From Lachnospiraceae bacterium (GTDB lineage: Bacteria > Bacillota > Clostridia > Lachnospirales > Lachnospiraceae), in assembly GCA_017962825.1 (NCBI GenBank), contig JAGCUO010000152.1:1-64000 (forward strand): DNA of 64,000 nt, in the 5' to 3' direction. How positions within the stretch are numbered: position 1 is the first letter of the stretch; each line of letters opens with the position of its first letter. Of the stretch, positions 36,358 to 45,543 are shown in pieces. The notes below the pieces were generated by a model. The model searched no databases and was not told the origin of the DNA. It was given only the letters and a program-made list of their open reading frames with translations. Position numbers and translations under genes: made by a program.

Positions 36358-38694
36358 TCAGGTTCCGGTAGTTGTGGTCTCTGTAGTCTGTGTGGTCTGC
36401 GTTGTCTGTGGATTTTCCGATTCGATATTACCATTAACGGGTATCGAATCATCAAGTATCGTCTGCGTTGTTGTTGCAAGTTCGCCGGTATCGGCATCGT
36501 AATATTTTCCGTCAGGGCCGACACGGTAACCCGTTGCAGGATCTATGGGGAAACTCATCCATCTGGGATAAACGTTTGCGGTCTCTCCTGTGGAATCGGT
36601 TATCTCCTGCATTTCGATTTCTTCGTAAGGATCTTCCTCGCCGGGTTCAGTGGTCTGTTCGTCATTAATCTGAGAATATCTCAAAGTATTCTCAAGCTGT
36701 CTTTCTTCGAGATATTTTATCTCCTCATCCGTAAGAGGTTCAGTCATGTAGATTCCCATGTAGGGAAGCACTTCCTGAAGGATATCCCTGCAGAGAAGAC
36801 ATGCGTACTTTACGTTATCCTGCTTGGCAAAGTTAGGTCTGTCGATAACAACATAGATCGCGATCTGAGGATCGTCAGCAGGTGCAAATCCCATGAAGGA
36901 AATAACGATCTGTCCGGTCTCACGGGGAATGGTCTGCGCTGTTCCGGTCTTACCGCCGATAGCGTATCCGTAAGGTCTTGCATTACGTCCGCTTCGTCTG
37001 GATCCGCCCTCTTCCATAACCGTTGCCCTGCAGTACTGTCTGATCCTGTCGGAAACCGACTCGGATACGGTCTGCTTTAAGATCCTGGGCTCGATGTTTT
37101 CGATAACCGCTCCGGTGGAGTCGGTGATCTTGCTAACGATATGAGGCTCGTAATAATATCCGCCGTTTATAAGTGAACTGTATCCGCAGATCATCTGGAT
37201 CATGGTTGCGTTAAAGTTCTGACCGAAGGAATTGGTCGCAAGGTCTACGGCGCCCATTGTCTGAGTATTATACACGAGCGTATCGGTTCTTGCTTCGCCC
37301 GCAAGATCGATATTTGTCTTAAGTCCGAGATTGAAGATTCTCTGGTACTTGCACATGTTCTCGGTTCCGAGAGACTGCGCGATCTTCATGAGTGCTACGT
37401 TACAGCTCCATGCTATGGAATCCTGTACGGTTACAACTCCGTCTCCGCCGGAATCATATGTATGGCATTTAATAAAATAGTTAGATACCTGAAGTGCTCC
37501 GTTACAGGTATAAACCTCATTTCCGGTTATTGCACCGCAGTCAAGTGCTGCAGCTACTGTAAAAGGTTTTGCTGTCGAACCGGGCTCATAAGTATAGCTG
37601 ATGCACTGATTCTTCCAGAGGTTATACAGATTGACATTAACCTGATCCGGTGTCATCTGATCGATCATTTCCTGAGTGATGATATCGGTGGACTTTCTGT
37701 ACTCGATATATCCTCCGGCATTGGTAACCGCCTCATAATAGTTGCATCCGATAAGAGGATCGGTGTTCATGTAATCGCCGGGATTATATCCGGGGAAATC
37801 AGCCATCGCAAGGATCTCACCGGTATTAATGTTCATGATGATACATCCGAGATTTTCCGCGCCGTTACCGGGACGGTAATTATTCTTATATGTCTCGTTG
37901 AACTCGTTTAATTTGTCTTCTACGATTCTCTGAATTGTGGAATCGATCGTAGTGTGTATGGTATATCCGTCAACCGCAGGCTTGATGGTACGCTCAAGAG
38001 TCGCATCTTCGTTCTGATATCCATACTCTCTTCCGTCAGTTCCGGTAAGAACCGATTCATAATACTCTTCAAGTCCGTACATGCCGCCCGAATTTGTATT
38101 ACCGGTTGTATATCCGAGAATAGTGGAGCAAAGAGTACCCATGGGATAAACCCTCTTATACTCTTCTTCAAAAGTAACTCCGCGGATATAAGTATTATCA
38201 GCCTGCATATTCAAAAACTCGCTTATCTCGCCGTAGGAAAGGCGCTTAGCAAGGATCCTGTACTGGCTGGTCTGATTATTTAATACGAATGTACGAAGCT
38301 CGTTAATATCGATCTGAGGGAAGCATGCTCCGAGTGCGGTAAGAGTAGGCTCGAGATATCTGTCATCATCATATGTGGTCATGACGGATGCATCGACGAT
38401 CAGATTGTAAACCTTCTCGCTTGTGGCGAGAATGGTACCCTTTGAGTCAACAATATCCCCTCTTCTGAAGGGGATGATAACAGAGTCATATCTTTGATTG
38501 GATAAAACTATTCTCTGATACTCTTCGCCGTTATCTCTTACGATCTTGATAAGTCTGATGGTAAGGGCAACGAGGATCACCAATAAAATCGAAAACAAGA
38601 CAGTCAGCTTGTTAAACCTGATCTGCCTTGCCGAGAGCGTGCCCCGATTATTCTTTTTTGAATTGTTTTTTGTATTCTTTTTCCGAGGTGCCAT
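36358..38694 (-). CDS. ftsI: Class B penicillin-binding protein (FtsI/PBP2B type)
   Basis: A 778-residue septal transpeptidase. After a basic start and one membrane helix (about 30-50) comes the dimerisation domain and then the transpeptidase with SxxK in PGSTAKPF, SxN in SCN, and KTG in GGKTGTAQ. There are no PASTA repeats. The end is a Thr/Gln-rich low-complexity tail (TTQTTQTTETTTTGT), and about 130 residues between the catalytic domain and tail are acidic. Such a tail may span the cell wall. The gene lies between ftsL and ftsW with small gaps. Confidence 0.93.
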   Translation of the reverse strand: MAPRKKNTKNNSKKNNRGTLSARQIRFNKLTVLFSILLVILVALTIRLIKIVRDNGEEYQRIVLSNQRYDSVIIPFRRGDIVDSKGTILATSEKVYNLIVDASVMTTYDDDRYLEPTLTALGACFPQIDINELRTFVLNNQTSQYRILAKRLSYGEISEFLNMQADNTYIRGVTFEEEYKRVYPMGTLCSTILGYTTGNTNSGGMYGLEEYYESVLTGTDGREYGYQNEDATLERTIKPAVDGYTIHTTIDSTIQRIVEDKLNEFNETYKNNYRPGNGAENLGCIIMNINTGEILAMADFPGYNPGDYMNTDPLIGCNYYEAVTNAGGYIEYRKSTDIITQEMIDQMTPDQVNVNLYNLWKNQCISYTYEPGSTAKPFTVAAALDCGAITGNEVYTCNGALQVSNYFIKCHTYDSGGDGVVTVQDSIAWSCNVALMKIAQSLGTENMCKYQRIFNLGLKTNIDLAGEARTDTLVYNTQTMGAVDLATNSFGQNFNATMIQMICGYSSLINGGYYYEPHIVSKITDSTGAVIENIEPRILKQTVSESVSDRIRQYCRATVMEEGGSRRSGRNARPYGYAIGGKTGTAQTIPRETGQIVISFMGFAPADDPQIAIYVVIDRPNFAKQDNVKYACLLCRDILQEVLPYMGIYMTEPLTDEEIKYLEERQLENTLRYSQINDEQTTEPGEEDPYEEIEMQEITDSTGETANVYPRWMSFPIDPATGYRVGPDGKYYDADTGELATTTQTILDDSIPVNGNIESENPQTTQTTQTTETTTTGT

Positions 38695-38698
38695 TTGA

Positions 38699-39139
38699 TC
38701 AGTTTCCGTATCTTCTCATATAATCACCGGTTTCACCTGAGTAAAAACAGATCTGTCCTTCATCAGCGTAAGTCATTCCGAGTTCGCCTCTTGCGACTGC
38801 TTCGATGGAAGCAAGATCAATGGAAGCCATGATGCGATTATACTCAGCATCATTGTGAGAGATCATGGAGCTGAGCTCTGATCTCTTGCCGGTTACGGAA
38901 CGGCTCATTTCGGTGAGCTCACTGCGGAGCCTTACATATGATACCATCATATATGCACAAACGGCAAAAGAAAGTACGGCAAACATAAAAGATGCAGCAA
39001 CGGGAAGGGAAAAACGTCTTCTTGCGACCTTTCTCTTGGGTGCCTGATGCTCTACGGGACGAACATAAGGTCTTGCGGGCGCTTCTTTTCTGACTGCCGA
39101 GCCCTGTATGAAATCTGAATAATTTGAACGAATTGCCAT
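38699..39139 (-). CDS. ftsL: FtsL-like division protein
   Basis: A 146-residue bitopic protein. The cytoplasmic part of about 45 residues is basic (KRKVARRRF), then one membrane helix (about 45-68, VAASFMFAVLSFAVCAYMMV) and a coiled-coil segment (RLRSELTEMSRSVTGKRSEL), ending in a short extracellular tail with Gly-Met-Tyr. Position between rsmH and the septal PBP, size and topology match FtsL, which is poorly conserved in sequence. It joins DivIB and a DivIC-like protein in the divisome. Confidence 0.82.
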   Translation of the reverse strand: MAIRSNYSDFIQGSAVRKEAPARPYVRPVEHQAPKRKVARRRFSLPVAASFMFAVLSFAVCAYMMVSYVRLRSELTEMSRSVTGKRSELSSMISHNDAEYNRIMASIDLASIEAVARGELGMTYADEGQICFYSGETGDYMRRYGN

Positions 39140-39189
39140 TTCTTAATCCCCCTCTTTTTAACTGAAGAATCCTTTCTTCAACGAGCTTT

Positions 39190-40122
39190 TCATTTTGTTT
39201 TTTCAAATACCCTGAGCTTTGCGCTCCTGGATCTCGGATTCATCTCTATTTCTTCATCCGTCGGAGCTATGGGCTTCTTGGTAATTACTTTGCCTTTTGA
39301 TACCTTTCCGCATACGCACTGAGGAAATCCGGGTGGACATGTGCACGGGTTTTCAAATCTCTTGAACGCGTTCTTTACTATCCTGTCTTCCAGTGAATGG
39401 AAGGTTATGATGCAAAGTCTTCCGCCGGGATTTAAGAAATCCGCCATCTCATCGAGTGAGTTCTCAAGTACGTCCAATTCTTCGTTGCAGGCAATGCGGA
39501 GTGCCTGATATGTCTGTCTTGAAGGATGCCCTCCCGCTCTGAATTTGGCAGGTATCGAATCCTTTATGATGTCGTTAAGTTCAAATGTTGTTTCTATCTT
39601 CTTTTTGCTTCTTGCTTTACAGATGTTTGAAGCAATATTCGAAGCAAATTTTTCTTCACCGTAATCTCTTAATATCCTTCTGATCTCTTCTTCCGGATAT
39701 TCGTTAACTATCACCGCTGCGGATAAGTCTTTTCTCGTATCCATCCTCATATCAAGAGGAGCGTCATAGTTGTAGGAAAAACCTCTGTCTCCCTGATCGA
39801 ACTGCCAGGAGCTTACTCCAAGATCAAGAAGTATTCCGTCCGCGCCGCCGACTCCCATTTCCTTGAGGATCCTTACGGCATTTCGGTAATTGTCTCTTAT
39901 TATCGTTACGTTCTTTTCGTAGGGCTTAAGTCTTTCTGCTGCCGCTTCTATCGCATCGCTGTCCTGATCCACTCCGTAGAGATGTCCGGTCGTGAGTTTT
40001 GAAGCAATACAGGAGGAGTGGCCCGCTCCGCCGAGTGTGCCGTCGAGGTATACCCCGCCTTCGCGGACCATCATGCAATCGACTGTTTCATTTAAGAGTA
40101 CAGAGATGTGTTTGAATTCCAT
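39190..40122 (-). CDS. rsmH: 16S rRNA m4C1402 methyltransferase RsmH
   Basis: A 310-residue SAM-dependent enzyme (MraW) that methylates N4 of C1402 in 16S rRNA. The N-terminus HISVLLNETVDCM, the SAM motif DGTLGGAGHS and the blocks GILLDLGVSSWQFDQGDRGFS, HPSRQTYQALRI and FHSLEDRIVKNAF are all typical. It sits 3 bp after mraZ, as in most dcw clusters. Confidence 0.98.
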   Translation of the reverse strand: MEFKHISVLLNETVDCMMVREGGVYLDGTLGGAGHSSCIASKLTTGHLYGVDQDSDAIEAAAERLKPYEKNVTIIRDNYRNAVRILKEMGVGGADGILLDLGVSSWQFDQGDRGFSYNYDAPLDMRMDTRKDLSAAVIVNEYPEEEIRRILRDYGEEKFASNIASNICKARSKKKIETTFELNDIIKDSIPAKFRAGGHPSRQTYQALRIACNEELDVLENSLDEMADFLNPGGRLCIITFHSLEDRIVKNAFKRFENPCTCPPGFPQCVCGKVSKGKVITKKPIAPTDEEIEMNPRSRSAKLRVFEKTK

Positions 40123-40125
40123 CTG

Positions 40126-40569
40126 TCAGATAACTATTCCTCTTTCGAAAAGGTTCTTGGCTGCATCTTCGGGGCTTACATTTCCCGCCTCTGCATTCCA
40201 CTTATCCGTATCCCAGACCTCTGCTCTTCCGTCTGCGGTTCCTACTATCGTTACGTCTTTCTTCAGCCCCGCATATTCCATAAGTGATGCAGGTACCAGA
40301 ACTCTTCCGTGCGAATCGATATCGACTCTTGTTGCACCCGATCCGAAGAATCTCTTTATCTGACGAGCCTGAGGATCAAAGGAAGGAAGAGAATTCAGTT
40401 TTTCGGAAAAAAGAGTCCATTCCTCATCCGAATAAATAACGAGGCATCCGTCAAAACCTTTTGAAATAACGAATGATTCGCCCAAAACCGTACTGAATTT
40501 TGAGGGGACTGACATGCGGCCTTTGGCGTCAATTGTTCGATTGTATTCGCCGATGAGACCGGTCATCAC
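40126..40569 (-). CDS. mraZ: Transcriptional regulator MraZ
   Basis: A 147-residue protein with two AbrB-like (SpoVT) repeats, each carrying DxxGR: DAKGRMSVP near residue 14 and DSHGRVLVP near 89. MraZ forms a ring and represses the dcw operon by binding repeated GTGGG boxes at its own promoter; three such boxes are visible upstream. Two adjacent ATGs (40569, 40566) could start it. It is the first gene of the division cluster. Confidence 0.97.
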   Translation of the reverse strand: MMTGLIGEYNRTIDAKGRMSVPSKFSTVLGESFVISKGFDGCLVIYSDEEWTLFSEKLNSLPSFDPQARQIKRFFGSGATRVDIDSHGRVLVPASLMEYAGLKKDVTIVGTADGRAEVWDTDKWNAEAGNVSPEDAAKNLFERGIVI

Positions 40570-40645
40570 TCGTTACCTTCTTGAAACGCTTGATTTTACT
40601 GGGTTTTGTGGGATTGTGTCTGTGGAATTGTGGTTTGATATTTTT

Positions 40646-40681
40646 CCCACTCTTTGGGTTAATTTTCCCACTTATTCCCAC
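40646..40681 (-). promoter_or_regulatory. MraZ-binding GTGGG boxes
   Basis: On the minus strand GTGGG occurs at 40677-40681, 40667-40671 and 40646-40650, that is 10 and 21 bp apart, about one and two helical turns. They lie just after the -10 box, where bound MraZ would block the start of transcription. Confidence 0.8.
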
Positions 40682-40691
40682 CGACACGTTA

Positions 40692-40720
40692 ATAATACCG
40701 AATTTATGAAGGGATTGCAA
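40692..40720 (-). promoter_or_regulatory. dcw (mraZ) promoter
   Basis: Minus-strand -35 TTGCAA (40715-40720), 17-bp spacer, -10 TATTAT (40692-40697). The leader is about 115 nt and contains the MraZ boxes at its start. Confidence 0.75.
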
Positions 40721-40772
40721 GCAAATTATTAAATTTGTTAATAAATTGTTTGGGTAAAAAATGACAAAAAAA

Positions 40773-40800
40773 GACCCCCAAAATCTACATTTTGGGAGTC
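40773..40800 (-). terminator. Terminator of lgt
   Basis: An 11-bp stem with one mismatch (GACTCCCAAAA with TTTTGGGGGTC on the minus strand), followed by seven Ts. Confidence 0.9.
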
Positions 40801-40829
40801 GATTTAGACAAAGAAACTATATTTTGTTT

Positions 40830-41726
40830 TTAGTGGGAAGAAGTGGGGCAAAAAATAATATTTTTTAATTTTCCCTTGGATATCAAGATCCTGATGACGA
40901 TATCCGCAGCAAGGCTTCCAACGAACATTACAATGGCCAAAACCTGGGATACTGCAAGGGTCGTACCCGGGATAAACAACGTATCCGTGCGGATTCCCTC
41001 GATCCAGAACCTTCCCAGCCCGTACCCGCCGAGATACCAGAGAGCGACTTCTCCGACGAATTTCTTCTTAGGTTCAAACTTTACCATGAGCGCCACTATT
41101 GCAAGATTCCATAAACATTCATATAAGAAAGTAGGATGAACCTGTATGTAGTTCTGTCCTTCCGCCATATGAGCTCGGATGCTTTCCGAAATATCCTGAG
41201 GTCTTACTCTGGAAACCGGAAGTCTCATGGCAAAGAAGTTCTCGGTATATTCTCCGAATACTTCTCTATTAAAGAAGTTTCCCCATCTTCCGAATGCCTG
41301 CCCCAGTGCAAGACCGGGTACGGAATAATCCAAAAGCCTGAAGGGATTTATTTTCGTAACCTTACAATATATAAATACGGTTATGAATGCGGCTATCACG
41401 CCACCGTATATAGCAAGTCCGCCCTGTCTTAAATTGAAGACCTGAACAGGATTTGCTTTGTAGAAGTCCCAGGCAAAGATCACATAATAGATCCTGGCTC
41501 CAAGAACTCCGAATACTACTCCGTAGAAAAAGAAATCCCATATCTTCTCTTTATCCCATCCGCCCCTTTTGGCAAGATACGCGGCAAGGGTTCCGCCGGC
41601 AAACATACCGAGGACAACGCATATAGCGTAGAGCTTTATCTCCAGTCCGAATACGGAAAAACCTTCGGGAACATTGTGAAGATCTATTCCCATATTGGGA
41701 AAAGATATCTCATTTACATTCATCAT
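40830..41726 (-). CDS. lgt: Prolipoprotein diacylglyceryl transferase
   Basis: A 298-residue membrane enzyme that moves a diacylglyceryl group from phosphatidylglycerol to the lipobox Cys of prolipoproteins. About seven helices are present. Key blocks are RQGGLAIYGG, the signature GQAFGRWGNFFNREVFG, and HPTFLYECLWNL with GLGRFWIEGIRTD. The start overlaps the ychF stop by 4 bp. It would serve the lipoproteins seen elsewhere in the window. Confidence 0.97.
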   Translation of the reverse strand: MMNVNEISFPNMGIDLHNVPEGFSVFGLEIKLYAICVVLGMFAGGTLAAYLAKRGGWDKEKIWDFFFYGVVFGVLGARIYYVIFAWDFYKANPVQVFNLRQGGLAIYGGVIAAFITVFIYCKVTKINPFRLLDYSVPGLALGQAFGRWGNFFNREVFGEYTENFFAMRLPVSRVRPQDISESIRAHMAEGQNYIQVHPTFLYECLWNLAIVALMVKFEPKKKFVGEVALWYLGGYGLGRFWIEGIRTDTLFIPGTTLAVSQVLAIVMFVGSLAADIVIRILISKGKLKNIIFCPTSSH

Positions 41727-42820
41727 ACATTAAACCTGAACAGGATAACGTCTCCGTCCTGTACAACATATTCTTTACCCTCGATACGGACGATTCCTTT
41801 TTCCTTCGCTGCTGCGATGGAGCCGTTATCGAGAAGGTCCTGATAATTGATAACTTCTGCCTTAATGAATCCGCGCTCGAAATCGGTGTGGATCTTTCCT
41901 GCTGCCTGAGGAGCCTTGGTGCCCTTCTTAATGGTCCAAGCACGGCACTCGTCCTCTCCTGCGGTAAGGAAGCTCATAAGTCCGAGCAGGTCGTAGCTTG
42001 CTCTTACAAGCTTCTCAAGACCGGATTCCTTAAGTCCCATGGCTTCGAGGAATTCTTTCTTTTCAGCATCATCGAGTTCCGAAATCTCTTCCTCGGTTCT
42101 GGCTGATATTACGAATACCTCCGAACCTTCCTGAGCTGCAAACTCGCGAACCTTCTTTACGTTCTCGTTGTTAGCACCGTCATCAGCAAGGTCGCCGTCT
42201 TCAACATTGGCAGCATAGATAACGGGCTTATCGGTGAGGAGGTTAAACTCCTTGCGATACTTGATCTCATCCTCATCTTCGGTAACAAGAGTTCTGGCTG
42301 CATTATTGGCCTCAAGATGAACTTTGAATCTCTCAAGCAGGTCAAGTTCCTTGGCCGCTGTCTTATCCATTCTCGCGGTCTTGGCAGTCTTGGCGATACG
42401 CTTCTCTAGAACTTCAAGATCTGCAAAGACAAGCTCGAGATTAATGGTCTCGATATCTCTTATGGAATCAACGCTTCCGTCTACATGGATAACGTTATCA
42501 TCATCAAAGCATCTTACTACGTGAACGATTGCATCTACTTCACGTATGTTTGCGAGGAACTGGTTTCCGAGTCCCTCTCCCTTTGAAGCACCCTTTACGA
42601 GTCCTGCGATATCTACGAACTCGATGGTTGCGGGAGTTACCTTCTTGGTGTTGTAGAGCTTGCCGAGCTTCTCGATCCTCTCATCGGGAACTGCAACTAC
42701 GCCTACATTGGGATCAATGGTACAAAAGGGGAAGTTCGCAGCCTGCGCTCCTGCCTTTGTGATCGAATTGAAGAGTGTACTCTTTCCTACGTTGGGAAGA
42801 CCGACGATTCCTAATTTCAT
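41723..42820 (-). CDS. ychF: Redox-regulated ATPase YchF
   Basis: A 365-residue Obg-family protein that prefers ATP. The P-loop [12 protein letters not shown] is at residues 6-17, with [14 protein letters not shown] near 68. The coiled-coil insertion ([18 protein letters not shown]) and the C-terminal TGS-type domain ([36 protein letters not shown]) are typical. It interacts with ribosomes and proteasome-like partners in other organisms. It is followed by lgt with a 4-bp overlap. The region upstream is the 73-bp repeat array. Confidence 0.97.
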   Translation of the reverse strand: MKLGIVGLPNVGKSTLFNSITKAGAQAANFPFCTIDPNVGVVAVPDERIEKLGKLYNTKKVTPATIEFVDIAGLVKGASKGEGLGNQFLANIREVDAIVHVVRCFDDDNVIHVDGSVDSIRDIETINLELVFADLEVLEKRIAKTAKTARMDKTAAKELDLLERFKVHLEANNAARTLVTEDEDEIKYRKEFNLLTDKPVIYAANVEDGDLADDGANNENVKKVREFAAQEGSEVFVISARTEEEISELDDAEKKEFLEAMGLKESGLEKLVRASYDLLGLMSFLTAGEDECRAWTIKKGTKAPQAAGKIHTDFERGFIKAEVINYQDLLDNGSIAAAKEKGIVRIEGKEYVVQDGDVILFRFNV

Positions 42821-42966
42821 TTTTACTTATATCTCCTTAAAAATGCCTTTATTTATGGGCTTTTTATCATATGCATTTTTGACATGGTACCAAAGCGGGT
42901 ACCACGACATAAAATCCAACACATAATATCATATTTCCTCCCAATAATAAAGAAGCCAAAGCCCTG

Positions 42967-43006
42967 CTATAATCCGGCACTTTTTGAATTTAGTGCCGGA
43001 TTATAG
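42967..43006. repeat. Perfect 14-bp inverted repeat at the edge of the array
   Basis: CTATAATCCGGCAC (42967-42980) and GTGCCGGATTATAG (42993-43006) are exact complements with a 12-base AT-rich loop. The ends CTATAA/TTATAG match the ends of the 73-bp units, but the spacing to the first unit is not 73. Confidence 0.8.
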
Positions 43007-43050
43007 TATGTGGTGTTGTTCATTTTTTTGGGGGGATTTGCGGGGAAGGG

Positions 43051-43597
43051 CTATAAAAATGGAGTCTGAGGTGAGGTTTATAGCCCCGGAGCAAAGTTTA
43101 GCTGTGGTTTCAGGCGAAAGGGGCTATAATTCCGTGGAAACCAAATCTTTTTATAGCCCGGGAGTAAGGTTTAGCCGTGGTTTCGGGCGGACGGGGCTAT
43201 AATTCCGAGGAAACCAGATCTTTTTATAGCCCGGGAGCAGGTTTTGGCCATGGTTTCAGGCTATAGGGGCTATAATTCCGTGGAAACCAGATCTTTTTAT
43301 AGCCCGGGAGCAGGTTTTGGCCGTGGTTTCGGGCGGACGGGGCTATAATTCCGAAGGTTATCACGCCTTTTACAGTCCAAATGCTGGATTTCACAGCTTT
43401 ACTTGACCATGTGGACTGTAAATTTCAAACACCTCCAATCATTTACAGTCCAATTCCAAGATTTCGTCGCTTTACCGAACTGCGTGGACTGTAAATTTCA
43501 AGCAATCTCCGTCTTTTACAGCCCAAGTCCGGAATTTCACAGCTTTACACGACTGCGGGGACTGTAAATTTCAAATTCTCCACAATTCTTACAGTCC
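43051..43597. repeat. Array of 73-bp palindromic units in two sequence families
   Basis: Right arms (CTATAA or CTGTAA) begin at 43051, 43124, 43197, 43270, 43343, 43416, 43489 and 43562. Left arms (TATAGCC or TACAGYCC) begin at 43079, 43152, 43225, 43298, 43371, 43444, 43517 and 43590. Every interval is exactly 73 bp. The first units have stems GGGCTATAA/TTATAGCCC; the last ones GGACTGTAAA/TTTACAGTCC, so arms changed together. Family 1 also has TGGTTTC in the spacer and GGAAACCA in the loop, which could pair between parts of a unit. No open frame with protein character fits. The region 42821-43609 holds no gene. Confidence 0.92.
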
Positions 43598-43609
43598 GGT
43601 CGTCATATA

Positions 43610-44521
43610 TCACTCAATACCCACGATTCTGTAATCCGGAATCCCAAGCTTTCCGGCGGCTTCTTCAAAATATTCTTCCTTAATAAGCGGCCAGCCTTTA
43701 CTCTCACCGGCCACTTCGGAAAGTTTAGTCGCTAGTTCTACCATTGCCGCGGAATTATCAGTTCCCGTAAGAAGAATCTGTATATTACTGTTGATGAACC
43801 AGGGTGCTTTATCCAGCAAACCTGCAGAGATCATATCCTTTACAACCTTATGATTATCATAAGGAACTTTAAGAAATGTTGGCTTCCAGAAGACCACGCC
43901 ATTATCATCAACACAAGAATCCAGCATCATGCATTGAGCAAAGCCTGCATCGTTAATCGATATCCCCACACATCCCGAGTTCATGTACAGCTTCCCATGA
44001 TATTCATATTCACCCGGAAAGTGAGTATGCGCACAAAGCAGATAATCCTCAGAAATATTATCAAGCCAAAATCTTGCCCTGTCGCTTCCAAGCTGTATCA
44101 ATTCTCTGGAACTTTCCGGTGAACCGTGACAACATCTTATGGAAGGGTAACCTTCTTTCTCGTATACAAAAGAAATCGGAAGACTCTTAAAAAAATCAAA
44201 GTCCATATCAGTCAGCAACTCATAAGAGTACAAAAGATTACCGCTCGCAGAATTATATAACCACTTCTTATCTTCTATCCCCGACTCCAAATCTTCCTTT
44301 TGAGTGAGCATATATTCTTCTCTGTTACCCCTAAGCAGATGGCAGGTATGAGTCTCAATAAACTCATAGAGAAAATCCAAGGTTTCTCTTGTATAAGAAG
44401 TATCGGATACATAATCACCAAGAAATAAATACTCATCGCATCCTTCTGCTTCCAGAAGGTCTACGCATTCTCTGAAGGCTATGTAATTACTGTGGATATC
44501 GGATATTACGCCAATTCGCAT
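43610..44521 (-). CDS. Metallophosphoesterase
   Basis: A 303-residue calcineurin-like phosphoesterase. Metal motifs are GVISDIHSN at the N-terminus, FLGDYVSD near 33, GNREE near 70, CCHGSPES near 128 and AHTHFPGEY near 160. The fold matches the YfcE/ApaH-like group that cleaves phosphodiesters or dinucleotides. The C-terminal 90 residues extend beyond the core. It stands alone: the array lies downstream and the merR terminator upstream. Confidence 0.85.
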   Translation of the reverse strand: MRIGVISDIHSNYIAFRECVDLLEAEGCDEYLFLGDYVSDTSYTRETLDFLYEFIETHTCHLLRGNREEYMLTQKEDLESGIEDKKWLYNSASGNLLYSYELLTDMDFDFFKSLPISFVYEKEGYPSIRCCHGSPESSRELIQLGSDRARFWLDNISEDYLLCAHTHFPGEYEYHGKLYMNSGCVGISINDAGFAQCMMLDSCVDDNGVVFWKPTFLKVPYDNHKVVKDMISAGLLDKAPWFINSNIQILLTGTDNSAAMVELATKLSEVAGESKGWPLIKEEYFEEAAGKLGIPDYRIVGIE

Positions 44522-44556
44522 GATCTTTAAACTTCATCCTTTGATGATAAAAATAT

Positions 44557-44598
44557 TAGGGAACTTTTCCGGTTTCACTGCTCAAAAAGTTCCCTAAG
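44557..44598 (-). terminator. Terminator of the MerR-type gene
   Basis: A perfect 13-bp stem (TTAGGGAACTTTT/AAAAGTTCCCTAA), loop of 16 bases, followed on the minus strand by TATTTTTATC. Confidence 0.85.
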
Positions 44599-44628
44599 TC
44601 ATTTTACATTATGCGGTTAGTTTTTTCA

Positions 44629-45429
44629 TTACTCAACCGGGAAGCATGCTTCGGTCACATATTCATCGGGATTCTGAGTCTGTGCGGGGCTTACGTGATA
44701 GATATTGAACATGGGACCGTTCATCTTATATCCGTTCTCCTTAATCCACGCTACAAGTGTTGCATATGCATCAGTCATCTGTTCATAGCTTCCCTTGATG
44801 ATACAGCTTGCAACCTTTACGGCAGGAAGTGTTTTAAACTTTACATGCTCCGTGTCCTCGTACTTACCTTTTACGGACATGGATACAATCAGATCTACAT
44901 TCTCTTCCTTGAACTCGTCGTCAAGGAACTCTGCGATCGCATAACAGGGTTCGTCCGGAATCAGGTTTTTACACTCTCTCATGGCAGCCCATGCCATTCC
45001 CTCATCCTCATAGCGGGGAACGATCATGTGTACAGTGGCTGCATATCTCTCGGGGATAGTCTTTATGTTTACATCAAAACTCATTTTGTGCTCCTTTCTC
45101 AGTCCCTTTCGGGCTGTGTCCAGAAGCATCAGTTTATACTCCGTCTCTTTGGCCTGCTCATTCAGTTCCTTTTGCCTTTCGGAAAAGAAAACATCAAGCT
45201 GTTCCTGATCATCGTATATCTCCAGGATGTGGACAATATCCGCCAGGGCAAATCCCATATCCTTAAGTGCGGTGATCCTTCCGATGACAAAAAGCTGTTC
45301 TTCACGATAATAACGGTATCCCGTAAAATCATCGATCTGAGCCGGCTTTAATAATCCGATGTCGTCGTAGTGGCGCAGCATCCTGATGCTTACTCTGGAT
45401 AGTTTGGAAAAATCTCCTATTTTAAGCAT
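44629..45429 (-). CDS. MerR-family regulator with GyrI-like effector domain
   Basis: A 266-residue regulator. The N-terminal MerR helix-turn-helix has IGDFSKLSRVSIRMLRHYDDIGLL and FTGYRYYREEQL, followed by a dimerisation coiled coil to about 110. The C-terminal half (about 115-266) is a GyrI-like (BmrR-type) effector-binding domain with KTIPERYAATVHM and EYVTEACFPV. Such proteins bind hydrophobic drugs or metabolites and twist promoters with a 19-bp spacer; the gene's own upstream promoter has exactly that spacing. Confidence 0.9.
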   Translation of the reverse strand: MLKIGDFSKLSRVSIRMLRHYDDIGLLKPAQIDDFTGYRYYREEQLFVIGRITALKDMGFALADIVHILEIYDDQEQLDVFFSERQKELNEQAKETEYKLMLLDTARKGLRKEHKMSFDVNIKTIPERYAATVHMIVPRYEDEGMAWAAMRECKNLIPDEPCYAIAEFLDDEFKEENVDLIVSMSVKGKYEDTEHVKFKTLPAVKVASCIIKGSYEQMTDAYATLVAWIKENGYKMNGPMFNIYHVSPAQTQNPDEYVTEACFPVE

Positions 45430-45471
45430 TTACTTAACCTCCATGGATGTTTGTTTCCTGAGCTCACTACT

Positions 45472-45502
45472 ACCCTAATCCCTACCATAATGTCAGAGTC
45501 AA
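45472..45502 (-). promoter_or_regulatory. MerR-type promoter with 19-bp spacer
   Basis: Minus-strand -35 TTGACT (45497-45502) and -10 TAGGGT (45472-45477) are 19 bp apart, with ACTCT and AGGGAT-like imperfect dyad parts in between, as expected for a MerR-activated autoregulated promoter. Confidence 0.55.
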
Positions 45503-45543
45503 CAGATATTTCTAAAAATTTTTCTTACGAATTTCAATTGCGG

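Noticed and set aside
43051-43597. CRISPR-like reading of the 73-bp array
   Set aside because: The repeats are palindromic and the parts between them are also conserved within each family; there are no unique spacers and no cas genes.
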